From the NCBI RefSeq assembly GCF_007998985.1, contig NZ_CP041659.1, forward strand, positions 248,001 to 312,000: a stretch of 64,000 bases of DNA, given 5' to 3'. A model generated the notes under the pieces. That model was not told the DNA's origin. It saw only the letters and a list, made by a program, of their open reading frames with translations, and did no database searches. The position numbers and the translations under genes are program-made. This DNA is from Sphingomonas xanthus (GTDB lineage Bacteria > Pseudomonadota > Alphaproteobacteria > Sphingomonadales > Sphingomonadaceae). Shown piece after piece: positions 45,015-54,606 of the stretch. Within the stretch, counting starts at the first letter, position 1; each line of letters begins with the position of its first letter.

Positions 45015-45844
45015 GCGGCGCGGAGAGCGGCAGCTTCGACGAATTGGCCAAGCTGATCCTCGGTGAGGGGCGGCGCGCCATAGAAGCCCTGGTAAAGGTC
45101 GCAGCCCCATTGCGACAGCAAGGCCAGCTGGGCGCCGTCTTCGACGCCCTCGACAACCATGGCGAGGCCAAGTTCGCGCGCCAGCCGGATCATCGCCTTG
45201 ACGAGGATACGATCCCGGCTGCCGCCGACAATGTCGGCGATCATTGCCCGGTCGATCTTGATCAGGTCGATCGGCAATGTCGTAAGATAGGCCAGGCTTG
45301 AATAGCCGGTTCCAAAATCGTCGATCGCAATCCGGACCCCGGCTTCCCGCAGCCGGACCAGCCGCTCGACCACGGCGGGCCGGTCGCGGCGCAGGCTACG
45401 TTCGACTATCTCGACCGTAATGCGGCGCGGATCGATCCCCGCGGACGCGATTTCGTCCAGCAGCCACCGATCGAAGCCGGAACGTTCGAGGTCCGCGGGC
45501 AACAGGTTGATCGACAGGCTGAGGTCGGCAAGCGGCCCGACCCATCCCGCCGCGATCCGTAACGCCTTGCGCTGGATCGCGCGCGAAAGCTGCTCCTCGA
45601 GCCCCGCGCCCCTGGCCCGGTCAAACAATTGCTCCGGGGTCGGAGATCCTCGCCACCTTGCCAGTGCCTCCACCCCCGCGATGCGGCCAGTACAAGGCTC
45701 GATCTGGGGCTGGAAACGCAGGTCTACGTCCCCGGAGCGGATCGCTGCCCGCAAGGCGCGGTCGCGCAATGTCCAAGCGGGCGCCGAAACCAGTCGGTCC
45801 GACGCCCGCTTGCCCCCGAAGATAGGCCAATGCCACTCTCGCAT
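45011..45844 (-). CDS. EAL-domain cyclic-di-GMP phosphodiesterase
   Basis: The 277-aa protein from ATG 45844 is essentially a single EAL domain without sensor or membrane part. Key residues are present: E59-A60-L61 (VEALARW), SINLLP, the ITVEIVE glutamate, DDFGTGYSSL, LIKIDR and VVEGVED, ending with YQGFYGAPPL. It should therefore hydrolyse c-di-GMP. About 40 residues precede the domain with no known motif. The start is uncertain (45880 is an alternative). Confidence 0.88.
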   Translation of the reverse strand: MREWHWPIFGGKRASDRLVSAPAWTLRDRALRAAIRSGDVDLRFQPQIEPCTGRIAGVEALARWRGSPTPEQLFDRARGAGLEEQLSRAIQRKALRIAAGWVGPLADLSLSINLLPADLERSGFDRWLLDEIASAGIDPRRITVEIVERSLRRDRPAVVERLVRLREAGVRIAIDDFGTGYSSLAYLTTLPIDLIKIDRAMIADIVGGSRDRILVKAMIRLARELGLAMVVEGVEDGAQLALLSQWGCDLYQGFYGAPPLTEDQLGQFVEAAALRAA

Positions 45845-45936
45845 CCCACTGCGGTTAGGCGTCGGGGAACGCCGACCCAAGGACGCAGCTGGTGGCGCAC
45901 CAAAGTGGGACAGTGGAGATTTGCCGCCGATGGCTT

Positions 45937-46764
45937 ATGTACGTTGCCGTGAACGTCGCCGGCCCCTCTTCACCCCAGCCCGACCGCGACCTTGCGGCCC
46001 GCGGAATTGGCTTGGTGGCTTCCCCCACCGAAGCTGCGCTGGCGGCCGAAAAGCTGCTTCGCCGCCGCTACCGCTGGGCCGACGCCGAGGAAGCGGATAC
46101 ATTGGTCGCACTGGGCGGCGACGGCTTCATGCTGCAAACGCTCCACGCCATGCTCGAGGATAGCCAGGCGCGGCCGGTATTCGGCATGAACCGCGGCACA
46201 TTCGGTTTCCTGATGAACGAATGGCGGTTGGACCAGCTTTCGGAGCGGATCGCGCGAGCCAAGCATATCAAGGTCACGCCTTTGCAGATGGAGGCGACAA
46301 CCATCCGCGGCGAAACATGGACCCATCCCGCGATCAACGAAGTGTCGCTGCTGCGCGAAACGCGCCAGACCGCGAAGATCGAGATTTGCGTCAACGGACG
46401 GGTGGTCATGCCCGAACTGGTTGCCGATGGCGTGCTGGTGGCGACTCCGGCAGGGTCTACCGCCTATAATCTTTCCGCCCATGGCCCGATCCTGCCGCTG
46501 GCGGCAAAGATGCTGGCGCTGACCTCGATCAGCCCCTTTCGTCCGCGCCGCTGGTCCGGTGCGATCCTGCCCGACGACGTGTCGGTCCGCTTCCGTATCC
46601 TTGAAGCCGACAAGCGCCCCGTCGCGGCCGTCGCCGACCAGTTCGAGGTGCGCGAAGTTTGCACGGTCGACGTGTCGCTTGACCGCGCACGATCGCTGAC
46701 GTTGCTGTTCGATCCCGAGCATGCCCTCGACGAGCGAATTGCCGCAGAGCAATTTGCGAGTTGA
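45937..46764 (+). CDS. nadK: NAD kinase
   Basis: The 275-aa enzyme phosphorylates NAD to NADP. The GGDG motif is in VALGGDGFMLQTL, the NE motif in AINEVSLLRE, and the C-terminal block is TPAGSTAYNLSAHGPILP. The start ATG 45937 (MYVAVNVAG) is the best fit; the frame is open to 45892. It is followed by tRNA-Asn. Confidence 0.93.
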   Translation: MYVAVNVAGPSSPQPDRDLAARGIGLVASPTEAALAAEKLLRRRYRWADAEEADTLVALGGDGFMLQTLHAMLEDSQARPVFGMNRGTFGFLMNEWRLDQLSERIARAKHIKVTPLQMEATTIRGETWTHPAINEVSLLRETRQTAKIEICVNGRVVMPELVADGVLVATPAGSTAYNLSAHGPILPLAAKMLALTSISPFRPRRWSGAILPDDVSVRFRILEADKRPVAAVADQFEVREVCTVDVSLDRARSLTLLFDPEHALDERIAAEQFAS

Positions 46765-46820
46765 GGCTTGCGAATCCCGCAGCGCTGCGCCATAGGCCCG
46801 CTCGTCCGAATGAGGACTGC

Positions 46821-46895
46821 TCCCCGATAGCTCAGCGGTAGAGCTCTCGACTGTTAATCGAGCGGCCGTTGGTTCGAATCCAACTCGGGGAGCCA
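46821..46895 (+). tRNA. tRNA-Asn(GTT)
   Basis: TCCCCGA and TCGGGGA form the acceptor stem with discriminator G and encoded CCA. The anticodon stem CTCGA/TCGAG encloses CTGTTAA, giving anticodon GTT. T-arm TTGGTTCGAATCCAA is intact. It lies between nadK and the terminator at 46916. Confidence 0.96.
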
Positions 46896-46915
46896 TCTAT
46901 TTTAAAGGTCATGAC

Positions 46916-46940
46916 GCGGCGGGTTTAACCCGCCGCTTTT
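46916..46940. terminator. Rho-independent terminator after tRNA-Asn
   Basis: GCGGCGGG-TTTAA-CCCGCCGC forms an 8-bp GC stem with a 5-nt loop, followed by TTTT. It ends the tRNA-Asn transcript and may also act for the convergent putA. Confidence 0.88.
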
Positions 46941-46994
46941 CGTTCGCCCCGACCTCACGGCGACTGGTCATCCATCCGCCGGGCGGGCGCGGGA

Positions 46995-49900
46995 CTAGCC
47001 CTCCATGGCCGCCATCAGGCTGGCGTTGCCGCCAGCAGCAGTGGTGTCGATGCAGGTCACCCGCTCGGTCGCGAAACGGGCGACATAATGGGGACCGCCT
47101 GCCTTGGGTCCGGTGCCGCTCAACCCTTCGCCGCCAAAAGGCTGGCTTTCGACCACCGCCCCGATCTGGTTGCGATTGACGTAGAGATTGCCGACGCGGG
47201 CGTGCCGCTCGACATAATCGCGGGTCGTGTCGATTCGGCTCTGCAGCCCGAGAGTGAGGCCGTAGCCGGTGCGGTTGATCTCGGCGACGACCTTGTCGAG
47301 CTGACCCGCTTTCCAGCGGACGACATGAAGGATTGGCCCGAAGTTTTCCTGGGTGAGCTGTCCGAGACTGTCGACCTCATACATCGCCGGCGGGACGAAG
47401 AAGCCGTGCGCCAGATCGTCGGGAATGTCCCGGCGCATGATCAGCCTGGCGTGATGATCGAGCCAGTCGAGGTGGCGGCGAAGCGCCTGGCGGGCGGCGG
47501 CGTCGATGACCGGTCCGACATCGGTCGTGAGAGCGCGCGGATCGCCAATTGAGAGCGCTTCCATCGCTCCGGCGATCATTCGGATCATCTCGTCTGCGAC
47601 ATCGTCCTGGATAAACAGGACGCGGAGCGCTGAACAGCGTTGGCCAGCGGACTGGAAGCTGGAAGCCACGACGTCGCGCGTAACCTGTTCGGGTAGCGCC
47701 GAGGAATCGACGATCATTGCATTCTGCCCGCCGGTTTCGGCGACCAACGGGATGATCGGGCCTTCGGTCCGTTCGGCCAGCGAGCGGGCGATCAGGCGTG
47801 CGGTATCGGTTGACCCGGTAAAGGCCACACCAGCCGTCAACGGATGAGACGTCAGGGCCGCGCCGACACGGCCGTCCCCGGGCATCAACTGGACAATTGC
47901 ATGCGGGATGCCGGCACGGTGCATCAGCTCGACCGCCTTGGCGCCGATGAGAGGCGTCTGTTCGGCGGGCTTGGCCATGACGGCGTTGCCGGCGGCGAGC
48001 GCGGCGGCGACCGGTCCGACGAAGATCGCCAGCGGGAAGTTCCACGGGCTGATGCAGGTCCACACACCGCGGCCATGCAGGCGCAGCTCGTTAAGTTCGC
48101 CGGTGGGACCCGGAAGCGGCACGGCGCCGCTGAACTTTGCGCGCGCCTCGGCCGCGTAATAGCGCAGGAAGTCCACCGCCTCGCGCACTTCCAGCACCGC
48201 GTCAGGCAGCGTCTTGCCAGCTTCGCGCATGCAGAGCGAAAAGAAGCTGTCGCGTTCCTCTTCGAACAGGTCGGCGACGCGATCGAGGAGGTCGGCCCGC
48301 GCCTCGCCACCAAGCGCGTCCCACGCCGGCTGCGCCGCGGCCGCGGCCATCATCGCGCGATCGATGACGTTGTCGGTCGCTTCATGGGCGATGCCGATTT
48401 CGATCCGGTCGTCGTGCGGCGAAGTGATCCGGCGGATTGGATGTTCCCCGGAAGATTCTTCGGTCGGCTTGGCCTCGTAGGTGCGTGCATCGAGCACGGC
48501 GAGTCGTTCAAGCAAGGGTTCGCGCACCAACGGATCACTGAGGTCGACACCCGCGCTGTTGCGCCGAGCCCTGCCGAAAATCTGGTTGGGCAGCGGTATC
48601 GCCGGGTTCCGCTTGGGATTGTGCGCGCCAAGCTCGGCGACCGGATCGCGAACGAGGTCCTCGAGCGCGATCTGCTCGTCGGCGACCCGGTTGACGAAGC
48701 TGGAATTGGCTCCGTTCTCGAGCAGGCGGCGGACGAGGTAAGCGAGCAGTTCCTTGTGACTGCCGACCGGCGCATAGAGCCGCACAGGGGTCGGCTGCTC
48801 ACCGATCCCGCGCTCCAGCTTGGCAAGCTCCTCATACAAACCCTCACCCATTCCGTGCAGGCGCTGGAATTCGAAGCCGGGCTCGCTCTTGCGCGGGCCG
48901 GCAAGCGCCTTCACCGCCGCGATCGTATTGGCGTTGTGAGTCGCGAACGCGGGGTAGATGCAGTCGCTAGCTTCAAGCAGCTTCTTAGCGCAGGCCAGAT
49001 AGGACACATCGGTCGCGACCTTGCGGGTGAAAACCGGATAGTCGGCCAGGCCGGCAACCTGCGCGGCCTTGATCTCGGTGTCCCAATAGGCGCCCTTCAC
49101 CAGGCGCACCATGAACTTGCGGCCATGCTTGCGGGCAAGGTCGATGGTCCAGTCGACAAGCGGCACGGCGCGCTTCTGATAGGCCTGGACTGCAAGACCA
49201 AATCCGCCCCAACCATTGGCGAAGATGGCGTCATCTGCGACCAGCGCCTCGATAATGTCCATCGACAGCTCGAGCCGGTCCGCTTCCTCCGCGTCGATAG
49301 TGAGGTGCACGTCCGCCGCCGCTGCTTTCAGCGCAAGGTCCCGAACCACCGGTACGATGGCGTCCCTCGCTTCGGCGGCATGGCTCCATTCGTAGCGCGG
49401 GTGGAGCGCGGAAAGCTTGACCGAGATGCCCGATGCGACGCGATAACCGCCCTTTGAGGACGCCGCGATCCGGTCCAGCGCATCGGCATAGGCACTGGCG
49501 TAACGGGCGGCATCGGCGTAAGTCCTGGCGGCCTCGCCAAGCATGTCGAAACTGTGGCTCCAGCCCCTTGCCCGTTCCGGAGCCGCCCGCTTCAGCGCCT
49601 CGTCGATGGTCCTGCCGAAGACAAATTGCCGGCCAAGGATCTTGATCGCCTGGCTGACCGCAGTGCGGATTACGGGCTCACCCAGTCGGCCCACGGCCCG
49701 GCCCAGCGCGGCGCGCCAGCTTGCGGTCCGGTCATTGGCCTCTTCGAGTACCTTTCCGGTGAGCAGCAGTGAGAAGGTGGCGGCGTTGACGAAGGTCGAG
49801 CGGCTGCCCCCAAGCTTCTCGGCCCAGTCCGGACCCGCCAGCTTGTCGGCAATCAAATCGTCCGCGGTTTCCGCATCGGGAACCCGAAGCAGAGCCTCGG

Positions 49901-50126
49901 CCAGGCACATCAGGGCGATGCCCTCGTCGCTGCCAAGGTCATAGGCTTGCAGGAAGGCATCCAGTCCCGCTGCATCGTGGTCGCGAACTGCCTTGACGAG
50001 CGTCCGCGCGATGGCCGTCGCTTCGCCCTGGACCCGCGCCGGAAGCCTCGCCTCTGCAAGCCGCTGCTTCACCAGCGCATTCTCTTCGGGACGATACGCG
50101 GCGCGAACGGCGGAACGGTCGATCAT
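46995..50126 (-). CDS. putA: Bifunctional proline dehydrogenase / L-glutamate-gamma-semialdehyde dehydrogenase PutA
   Basis: The 1043-aa enzyme oxidises proline to glutamate by two active sites. The N-terminal proline dehydrogenase barrel has KFMVRLVKGAYWDTEIK and FATHNANTIAAV for FAD and substrate. The C-terminal aldehyde dehydrogenase has AETGGQNAMIVDSSA (catalytic Glu) and SAGQRCSALRVL (catalytic Cys). There is no N-terminal ribbon-helix-helix, unlike E. coli PutA, so it does not regulate its own gene that way. It is also shorter than the long PutA forms at the C-terminus. Confidence 0.95.
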   Translation of the reverse strand: MIDRSAVRAAYRPEENALVKQRLAEARLPARVQGEATAIARTLVKAVRDHDAAGLDAFLQAYDLGSDEGIALMCLAEALLRVPDAETADDLIADKLAGPDWAEKLGGSRSTFVNAATFSLLLTGKVLEEANDRTASWRAALGRAVGRLGEPVIRTAVSQAIKILGRQFVFGRTIDEALKRAAPERARGWSHSFDMLGEAARTYADAARYASAYADALDRIAASSKGGYRVASGISVKLSALHPRYEWSHAAEARDAIVPVVRDLALKAAAADVHLTIDAEEADRLELSMDIIEALVADDAIFANGWGGFGLAVQAYQKRAVPLVDWTIDLARKHGRKFMVRLVKGAYWDTEIKAAQVAGLADYPVFTRKVATDVSYLACAKKLLEASDCIYPAFATHNANTIAAVKALAGPRKSEPGFEFQRLHGMGEGLYEELAKLERGIGEQPTPVRLYAPVGSHKELLAYLVRRLLENGANSSFVNRVADEQIALEDLVRDPVAELGAHNPKRNPAIPLPNQIFGRARRNSAGVDLSDPLVREPLLERLAVLDARTYEAKPTEESSGEHPIRRITSPHDDRIEIGIAHEATDNVIDRAMMAAAAAQPAWDALGGEARADLLDRVADLFEEERDSFFSLCMREAGKTLPDAVLEVREAVDFLRYYAAEARAKFSGAVPLPGPTGELNELRLHGRGVWTCISPWNFPLAIFVGPVAAALAAGNAVMAKPAEQTPLIGAKAVELMHRAGIPHAIVQLMPGDGRVGAALTSHPLTAGVAFTGSTDTARLIARSLAERTEGPIIPLVAETGGQNAMIVDSSALPEQVTRDVVASSFQSAGQRCSALRVLFIQDDVADEMIRMIAGAMEALSIGDPRALTTDVGPVIDAAARQALRRHLDWLDHHARLIMRRDIPDDLAHGFFVPPAMYEVDSLGQLTQENFGPILHVVRWKAGQLDKVVAEINRTGYGLTLGLQSRIDTTRDYVERHARVGNLYVNRNQIGAVVESQPFGGEGLSGTGPKAGGPHYVARFATERVTCIDTTAAGGNASLMAAMEG

Positions 50127-50231
50127 GTCGGACTTTCGGCAAGGGGCTAGTGGGTTGCGCCGCGCAGATAGGCGCTACCGCGCCGCCTTACCAGCGGGCA
50201 ATTGGTAACCATTTTCCGTTAAGCCGCGCGC

Positions 50232-51356
50232 ATGGGACACGCCCGCCCTTTCGACATGGCCGACAGCCGTCCCGCGCGCCCCGCAGAAACCGCGGCCGCG
50301 TTGCGCGCGGGCGACAAGCTGCTCGGCCTGGAAGTGTTGAGATTACTGTCCGCTCTGGCGGTGCTTTTCTACCATTACCGGCACTTTGCCCACATGGCCG
50401 GCATGGCTGCGGTCGATCGCGCGGCCGTGCCGGGCTACGGCATGCTTTGGCCATTTTACGAATATGGCCAGTTCGGCGTGCAGGTTTTCTGGGGAATCAG
50501 TGGCTACATCTTCTTCTGGAAATATGGTCAGGCGATTCACCATGGGGCAGTCCGGACGAAGGAGTTCTTCTGGCTGCGCTTCTCCCGGCTCTACCCGCTG
50601 CATGTCCTCACGCTGGTTGCGGTTGTCGGGCTGCAGGCGGTGCACCGTTCCACCACGGGCGAAGATTTCATCTATCCGGCGAGCGAGGCATCGATGCTGG
50701 TCGCCCAACTCTTCCTCGCGACCGACTGGGGCCCTGCCCAACCCTTCAGCTTCAACGGTCCGATCTGGTCCATCTCTGCGGAGGTCGCGGTCTATGCCGC
50801 CTTCTTCATCATTCTCCGCCGCTTCCCTCCGACGATAAAATTATGCGTCGGGGTGATCGCCTTCAGCCTTGCCGCGCAAATCGCCGGCCTGGGCTGGGTC
50901 TCGATCAGCTGCGCGGCCTATTTTTTCGCCGGTGGCCTGGCCGCGTTCGCGCCGCCCGGAAAATATGGATGGGCTGTCGCCGGGCTGGCGACGCTGCTCA
51001 TGCTTTCCCTGGCAGGCGGGATGCTGGGTAATCGTTCGAAGCTGCCCATGCTGATCATGGCGGCCGTGCCGCTCGTGCTGGTCGTCGCCGCCCGGGACTG
51101 GCCCTTGCTTGGCCGCGCGGCCCCGGCAATCCGTGCCGCCGGTAACCTCACCTATTCAAGCTACCTGCTTCACTTCCCATTGCAGCTGATGCTGGCGATT
51201 GCGGTCGCATCGACAGCCCTGCGACCATCGCTTGCGAATCCGCTGTTCCTTGCCGCCTACATCGCCGCGACCCTTCTCGCGGCGATGATCAGCTATCGCT
51301 GGATCGAAATGCCGGCCCAGCAATGGATTCGGGGGAAAGCGCTTCGCCGGGCTTAG
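50232..51356 (+). CDS. Acyltransferase family 3 membrane protein
   Basis: The 374-aa protein has about ten hydrophobic segments and the OafA/YrhL-type acyltransferase_3 pattern: [21 protein letters not shown] (active-site His), [25 protein letters not shown] and [13 protein letters not shown]. It probably O-acetylates a cell-surface glycan. The acceptor is unknown. It overlaps the convergent secA by 4 bp. Confidence 0.9.
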   Translation: MGHARPFDMADSRPARPAETAAALRAGDKLLGLEVLRLLSALAVLFYHYRHFAHMAGMAAVDRAAVPGYGMLWPFYEYGQFGVQVFWGISGYIFFWKYGQAIHHGAVRTKEFFWLRFSRLYPLHVLTLVAVVGLQAVHRSTTGEDFIYPASEASMLVAQLFLATDWGPAQPFSFNGPIWSISAEVAVYAAFFIILRRFPPTIKLCVGVIAFSLAAQIAGLGWVSISCAAYFFAGGLAAFAPPGKYGWAVAGLATLLMLSLAGGMLGNRSKLPMLIMAAVPLVLVVAARDWPLLGRAAPAIRAAGNLTYSSYLLHFPLQLMLAIAVASTALRPSLANPLFLAAYIAATLLAAMISYRWIEMPAQQWIRGKALRRA

Positions 51357-54091
51357 CCGGCCTGTCCGTGACAATGCTTATACTTGCGTCCCGACCCGCA
51401 CGGGCATGGCGCGTTGCGGCTGGCGGGAGCAACCACGGTCTCGCCATCCGCGCTTTCCGGCATTTCCGGACGCACAACCTGCATCGGCGGCAGGTTGGAC
51501 AGAAGCGCGCCGCCGGCGTCGAAGTCGGCACTGTTATCGTCGCCCGACAAGGGGTCGATGTGGTGGGTGACAAATTCCGGCAGCGCGAAGCCCGCTGGCA
51601 TCGGCACCGGCTCTTCGAACTGGACCTGCACCCGCATCAGCATCCGCGTAACATCCTCGCGGATCGCGATCAGCAGCCGCTCGAACAGCATGAAGGCTTC
51701 CTGCTTATATTCGTCGATCGGCTTTTTCTGCGCATAGCTGCGCAGGTGGATGACCTGACGCAGCGCATCGAGGGTCGCCAGATGCTCTTTCCAGTGATGG
51801 TCGAGATTCTGGATCAGGACATTCTTTTCCACTTGGATCCAACGATCGGGCTCGACACCCTCGGTCTTGGCAGCCATCCGCTCATCCGACATCAGCTGGA
51901 TGCGCTCGACCAGCATGTCTTGATCGACTGCATCTTCCTGCAGCCAGCTCTCGACCGGCGGCTGCAGGTCGAGCACCTCCTCAAGGCTTTCCTTGAGCCG
52001 CTCGATGTCCCACTGTTCCGGATAGGTTGCTTCGGGACAGCTCGCAAAAACCAGGCCGCGGATCGTCTCGGCACGGAAATCCTCGACCACGTCGCTGACA
52101 TTGTCGGCATCCATGATCTCGGCGCGCTGCTCGTAGATCACCTTGCGCTGGTCGTTCATCACGTCGTCGAATTCGACGACCTGCTTGCGAATGTCGTAAT
52201 TGCGCGCTTCAACCTTCTTCTGGGCGGTCTCGATTGCCTTGGAAATCCACGGGCTGACGATTGCCTCGCCGTCCTCGAGATTCTTGTTCATCAGGCGGGC
52301 AAAGGCCGTCTGCGGACCGAAAATCCGCAGCAAGTCGTCGTCGAGGCTGAGGTAGAAGCGCGACAGGCCGGGATCACCCTGGCGGCCTGAACGGCCGCGC
52401 AGCTGGTTATCGATCCGCCGGCTTTCGTGGCGTTCCGTCCCCAGCACGAACAGGCCGCCGGCAGCCAGCACCTGCTGCCTTTCCGCTTCGATCTCGGCCT
52501 TCATCCGTGCCAGCAGGGCATCGCGCTCAGGGCCTTCCGGCATGTCCTTGAGCTCGTCCTCCATCCGGAATTCAAGGTTGCCGCCAAGTTTGATGTCGGT
52601 GCCGCGGCCAGCCATGTTAGTGGCGATTGTCACAGCCCCGAGGCGGCCTGCCTGCGCCACGATATGGGCTTCGCTTTCGTGGAAGCGGGCGTTGAGCACG
52701 GAGTGGCGGATGCCTTCCTGCTCCAGATATTCCGACAGCATTTCCGACTTTTCGATGCTGACGGTGCCGACCAGTACCGGCTGGCCCTTTTCCTGCCGCG
52801 CCTTGATCTCCTTGGCGATCGCCGCAAACTTATCGGTGATATTTTTATAGAATTCGTCGTCCTCGTCGATCCGCTGGACCGGGACATTGGTCGGGATGGT
52901 GACCACGTTCATGCGGTAGATATCGAAGAACTCCGGCGCTTCGGTCGCGGCGGTGCCGGTCATCCCCGACAGCTTGGGATACATGCGGAAGTAATTCTGG
53001 AAGGTGATCGAAGCGAGCGTCTGGTTCTCGGGCTCGATCTGCACGCCCTCCTTGGCCTCGACCGCCTGGTGAAGCCCGTCCGACCACCGACGACCGTCCA
53101 TCATGCGGCCGGTGAACTCGTCGATGATGACGACCTTCCCGTCCTTCACGATATAATCGATGTCGCGTTTGAACATCTTGTTGGCCTTCAGAGCCTGGTT
53201 CAAGTGGTGAACCACCTGAGTGTTGGCGATATCGTAAAGGTTGGTGCCCTCAAGCAGCCCCGCAGCCTCGAGCATGCGCTCGGCCTTTTCGGTGCCGTCC
53301 TCGGTCAGGACAATGCTCTTTTGCTTTTCGTCCTTTTCGTAGTCGGGCTCTTCGAATTGTTTCACGATCGCGTCGACGCCCATGTAGAGCTCGGACTTGT
53401 CGTCCGTCGGGCCGGAAATGATCAGTGGGGTCCGGGCCTCGTCGATGAGGATGGAATCCACTTCGTCAACGATGGCGTGGTTGAACGGCCGCTGCACCAT
53501 CTGTTCGCGGCTGAACTTCATGTTGTCGCGCAGGTAATCGAACCCCAGCTCATTGTTTGTGGCATAGGTGATATCGGCCTGATAGGCCGCTCGCCGCTCG
53601 ACGTCGGACAGGTTGGGCACGATCACGCCCACGCTCAGGCCGAGAAAACGATAGACCTGCCCCATCCATTCGGCGTCGCGCTTGGCGAGGTAATCGTTGA
53701 CCGTGACGACATGGACGCCCTTGCCCGGAAGCGCGTTGAGATAGGTCGCCAGCGTCGCGACTAGCGTCTTGCCTTCGCCCGTCCGCATCTCGGCGATTTC
53801 GCCGCGATGAAGTGCAATGCCGCCGATCATCTGAACGTCGTAGTGACGCTGTCCAAGCGTACGCGACGCAGCCTCGCGCACCGTAGCGAACGCTTCAGGT
53901 AGCAGGTCGTCGAGCTTCGCCCCGTCGGCGAGGCGCTGTCGGAATAGTCCCGTCTGTCCCCGTAGTTCGTCGTCGGTCATCGCCGAAATGGTCGGCTCAA
54001 AGGCGTTGATCGTCTCGACGATCTTGCCGAGCTTAGCGACGTAGCGATCGTTTGCGGATCCAAAGAGGCTTTTGGCCAAGGAGGCGAGCAT
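51353..54091 (-). CDS. secA: Preprotein translocase ATPase SecA
   Basis: The 912-aa motor drives Sec export. The start ATG 54091 ([12 protein letters not shown]) fits the family. It has Walker [12 protein letters not shown], the [14 protein letters not shown] block, [25 protein letters not shown] and the C-terminal zinc site [17 protein letters not shown]. All domains are present. It provides the route for the signal-peptide-bearing Rhs proteins of the island. Confidence 0.97.
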   Translation of the reverse strand: MLASLAKSLFGSANDRYVAKLGKIVETINAFEPTISAMTDDELRGQTGLFRQRLADGAKLDDLLPEAFATVREAASRTLGQRHYDVQMIGGIALHRGEIAEMRTGEGKTLVATLATYLNALPGKGVHVVTVNDYLAKRDAEWMGQVYRFLGLSVGVIVPNLSDVERRAAYQADITYATNNELGFDYLRDNMKFSREQMVQRPFNHAIVDEVDSILIDEARTPLIISGPTDDKSELYMGVDAIVKQFEEPDYEKDEKQKSIVLTEDGTEKAERMLEAAGLLEGTNLYDIANTQVVHHLNQALKANKMFKRDIDYIVKDGKVVIIDEFTGRMMDGRRWSDGLHQAVEAKEGVQIEPENQTLASITFQNYFRMYPKLSGMTGTAATEAPEFFDIYRMNVVTIPTNVPVQRIDEDDEFYKNITDKFAAIAKEIKARQEKGQPVLVGTVSIEKSEMLSEYLEQEGIRHSVLNARFHESEAHIVAQAGRLGAVTIATNMAGRGTDIKLGGNLEFRMEDELKDMPEGPERDALLARMKAEIEAERQQVLAAGGLFVLGTERHESRRIDNQLRGRSGRQGDPGLSRFYLSLDDDLLRIFGPQTAFARLMNKNLEDGEAIVSPWISKAIETAQKKVEARNYDIRKQVVEFDDVMNDQRKVIYEQRAEIMDADNVSDVVEDFRAETIRGLVFASCPEATYPEQWDIERLKESLEEVLDLQPPVESWLQEDAVDQDMLVERIQLMSDERMAAKTEGVEPDRWIQVEKNVLIQNLDHHWKEHLATLDALRQVIHLRSYAQKKPIDEYKQEAFMLFERLLIAIREDVTRMLMRVQVQFEEPVPMPAGFALPEFVTHHIDPLSGDDNSADFDAGGALLSNLPPMQVVRPEMPESADGETVVAPASRNAPCPCGSGRKYKHCHGQAG

Positions 54092-54224
54092 GAGACGAGA
54101 GTTCCTCAAGTGAGCCGGCTGCGCGGACAGGAATCAGGGTCGTCCGCGAGGCGGACGACGATGCGGCGGCGATGTAAGTGGCGCCCCGCGCTTCGTCAAT
54201 TGAAACGCAGTGACGCCGAGTTGG

Positions 54225-54551
54225 TCAGAGCTGCCCTTCCAGCCATTGCTGGATCTGGCTTCGCGGCGCTGCACCGACCTTCTGAGCCACTGCTTCGCCA
54301 TTCTTGAACAGCAGCATCGTCGGGATGCCCCGTACACCATATTTTCCCGGCGTGTCGGGATTTTCGTCGATGTTGATCTTGGCGATGGTCACCTTCTCAC
54401 CGAGGTCGCCGGCAATTTCCTCCAGCGCGGGAGCGATCATCCGGCAGGGGCCGCACCATTCCGCCCAGAAATCGACCAGCACGGGCTTGTCAGCATTGAG
54501 GACGTCCGCCTCGAAGCTCTGATCGGTGACGGTCTTGGTATTGTGGCCCAT
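54225..54551 (-). CDS. trxA: Thioredoxin
   Basis: The 108-aa protein starts at ATG 54551 ([10 protein letters not shown]), with an AAGGAGT ribosome binding site. The redox site WCGPCRM is in [10 protein letters not shown], and the cis-proline loop is GIPTMLLF. It is the usual cytosolic thioredoxin. It lies 55 bp downstream of addA in the same direction, as in many alphaproteobacteria. Confidence 0.96.
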   Translation of the reverse strand: MGHNTKTVTDQSFEADVLNADKPVLVDFWAEWCGPCRMIAPALEEIAGDLGEKVTIAKINIDENPDTPGKYGVRGIPTMLLFKNGEAVAQKVGAAPRSQIQQWLEGQL

Positions 54552-54606
54552 GAGGCACTCCTTCTCTCTTGCGTTCGTCACCATATGGGGACGATCCGCG
54601 GCCTGC

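Noticed and set aside
43086..45110. 674-codon minus-strand open frame opposite mfd
   Set aside because: Mfd motifs on the plus strand are complete and explain the codon bias; the antisense translation has no recognisable domain.
47844..49457. 537-codon plus-strand frame opposite putA
   Set aside because: PutA is intact on the minus strand, and the antisense frame is a GC-driven shadow.
52427..53764. 445-codon plus-strand frame opposite secA
   Set aside because: SecA motifs on the minus strand account for the region; the antisense product is low-information and His/Leu-rich.
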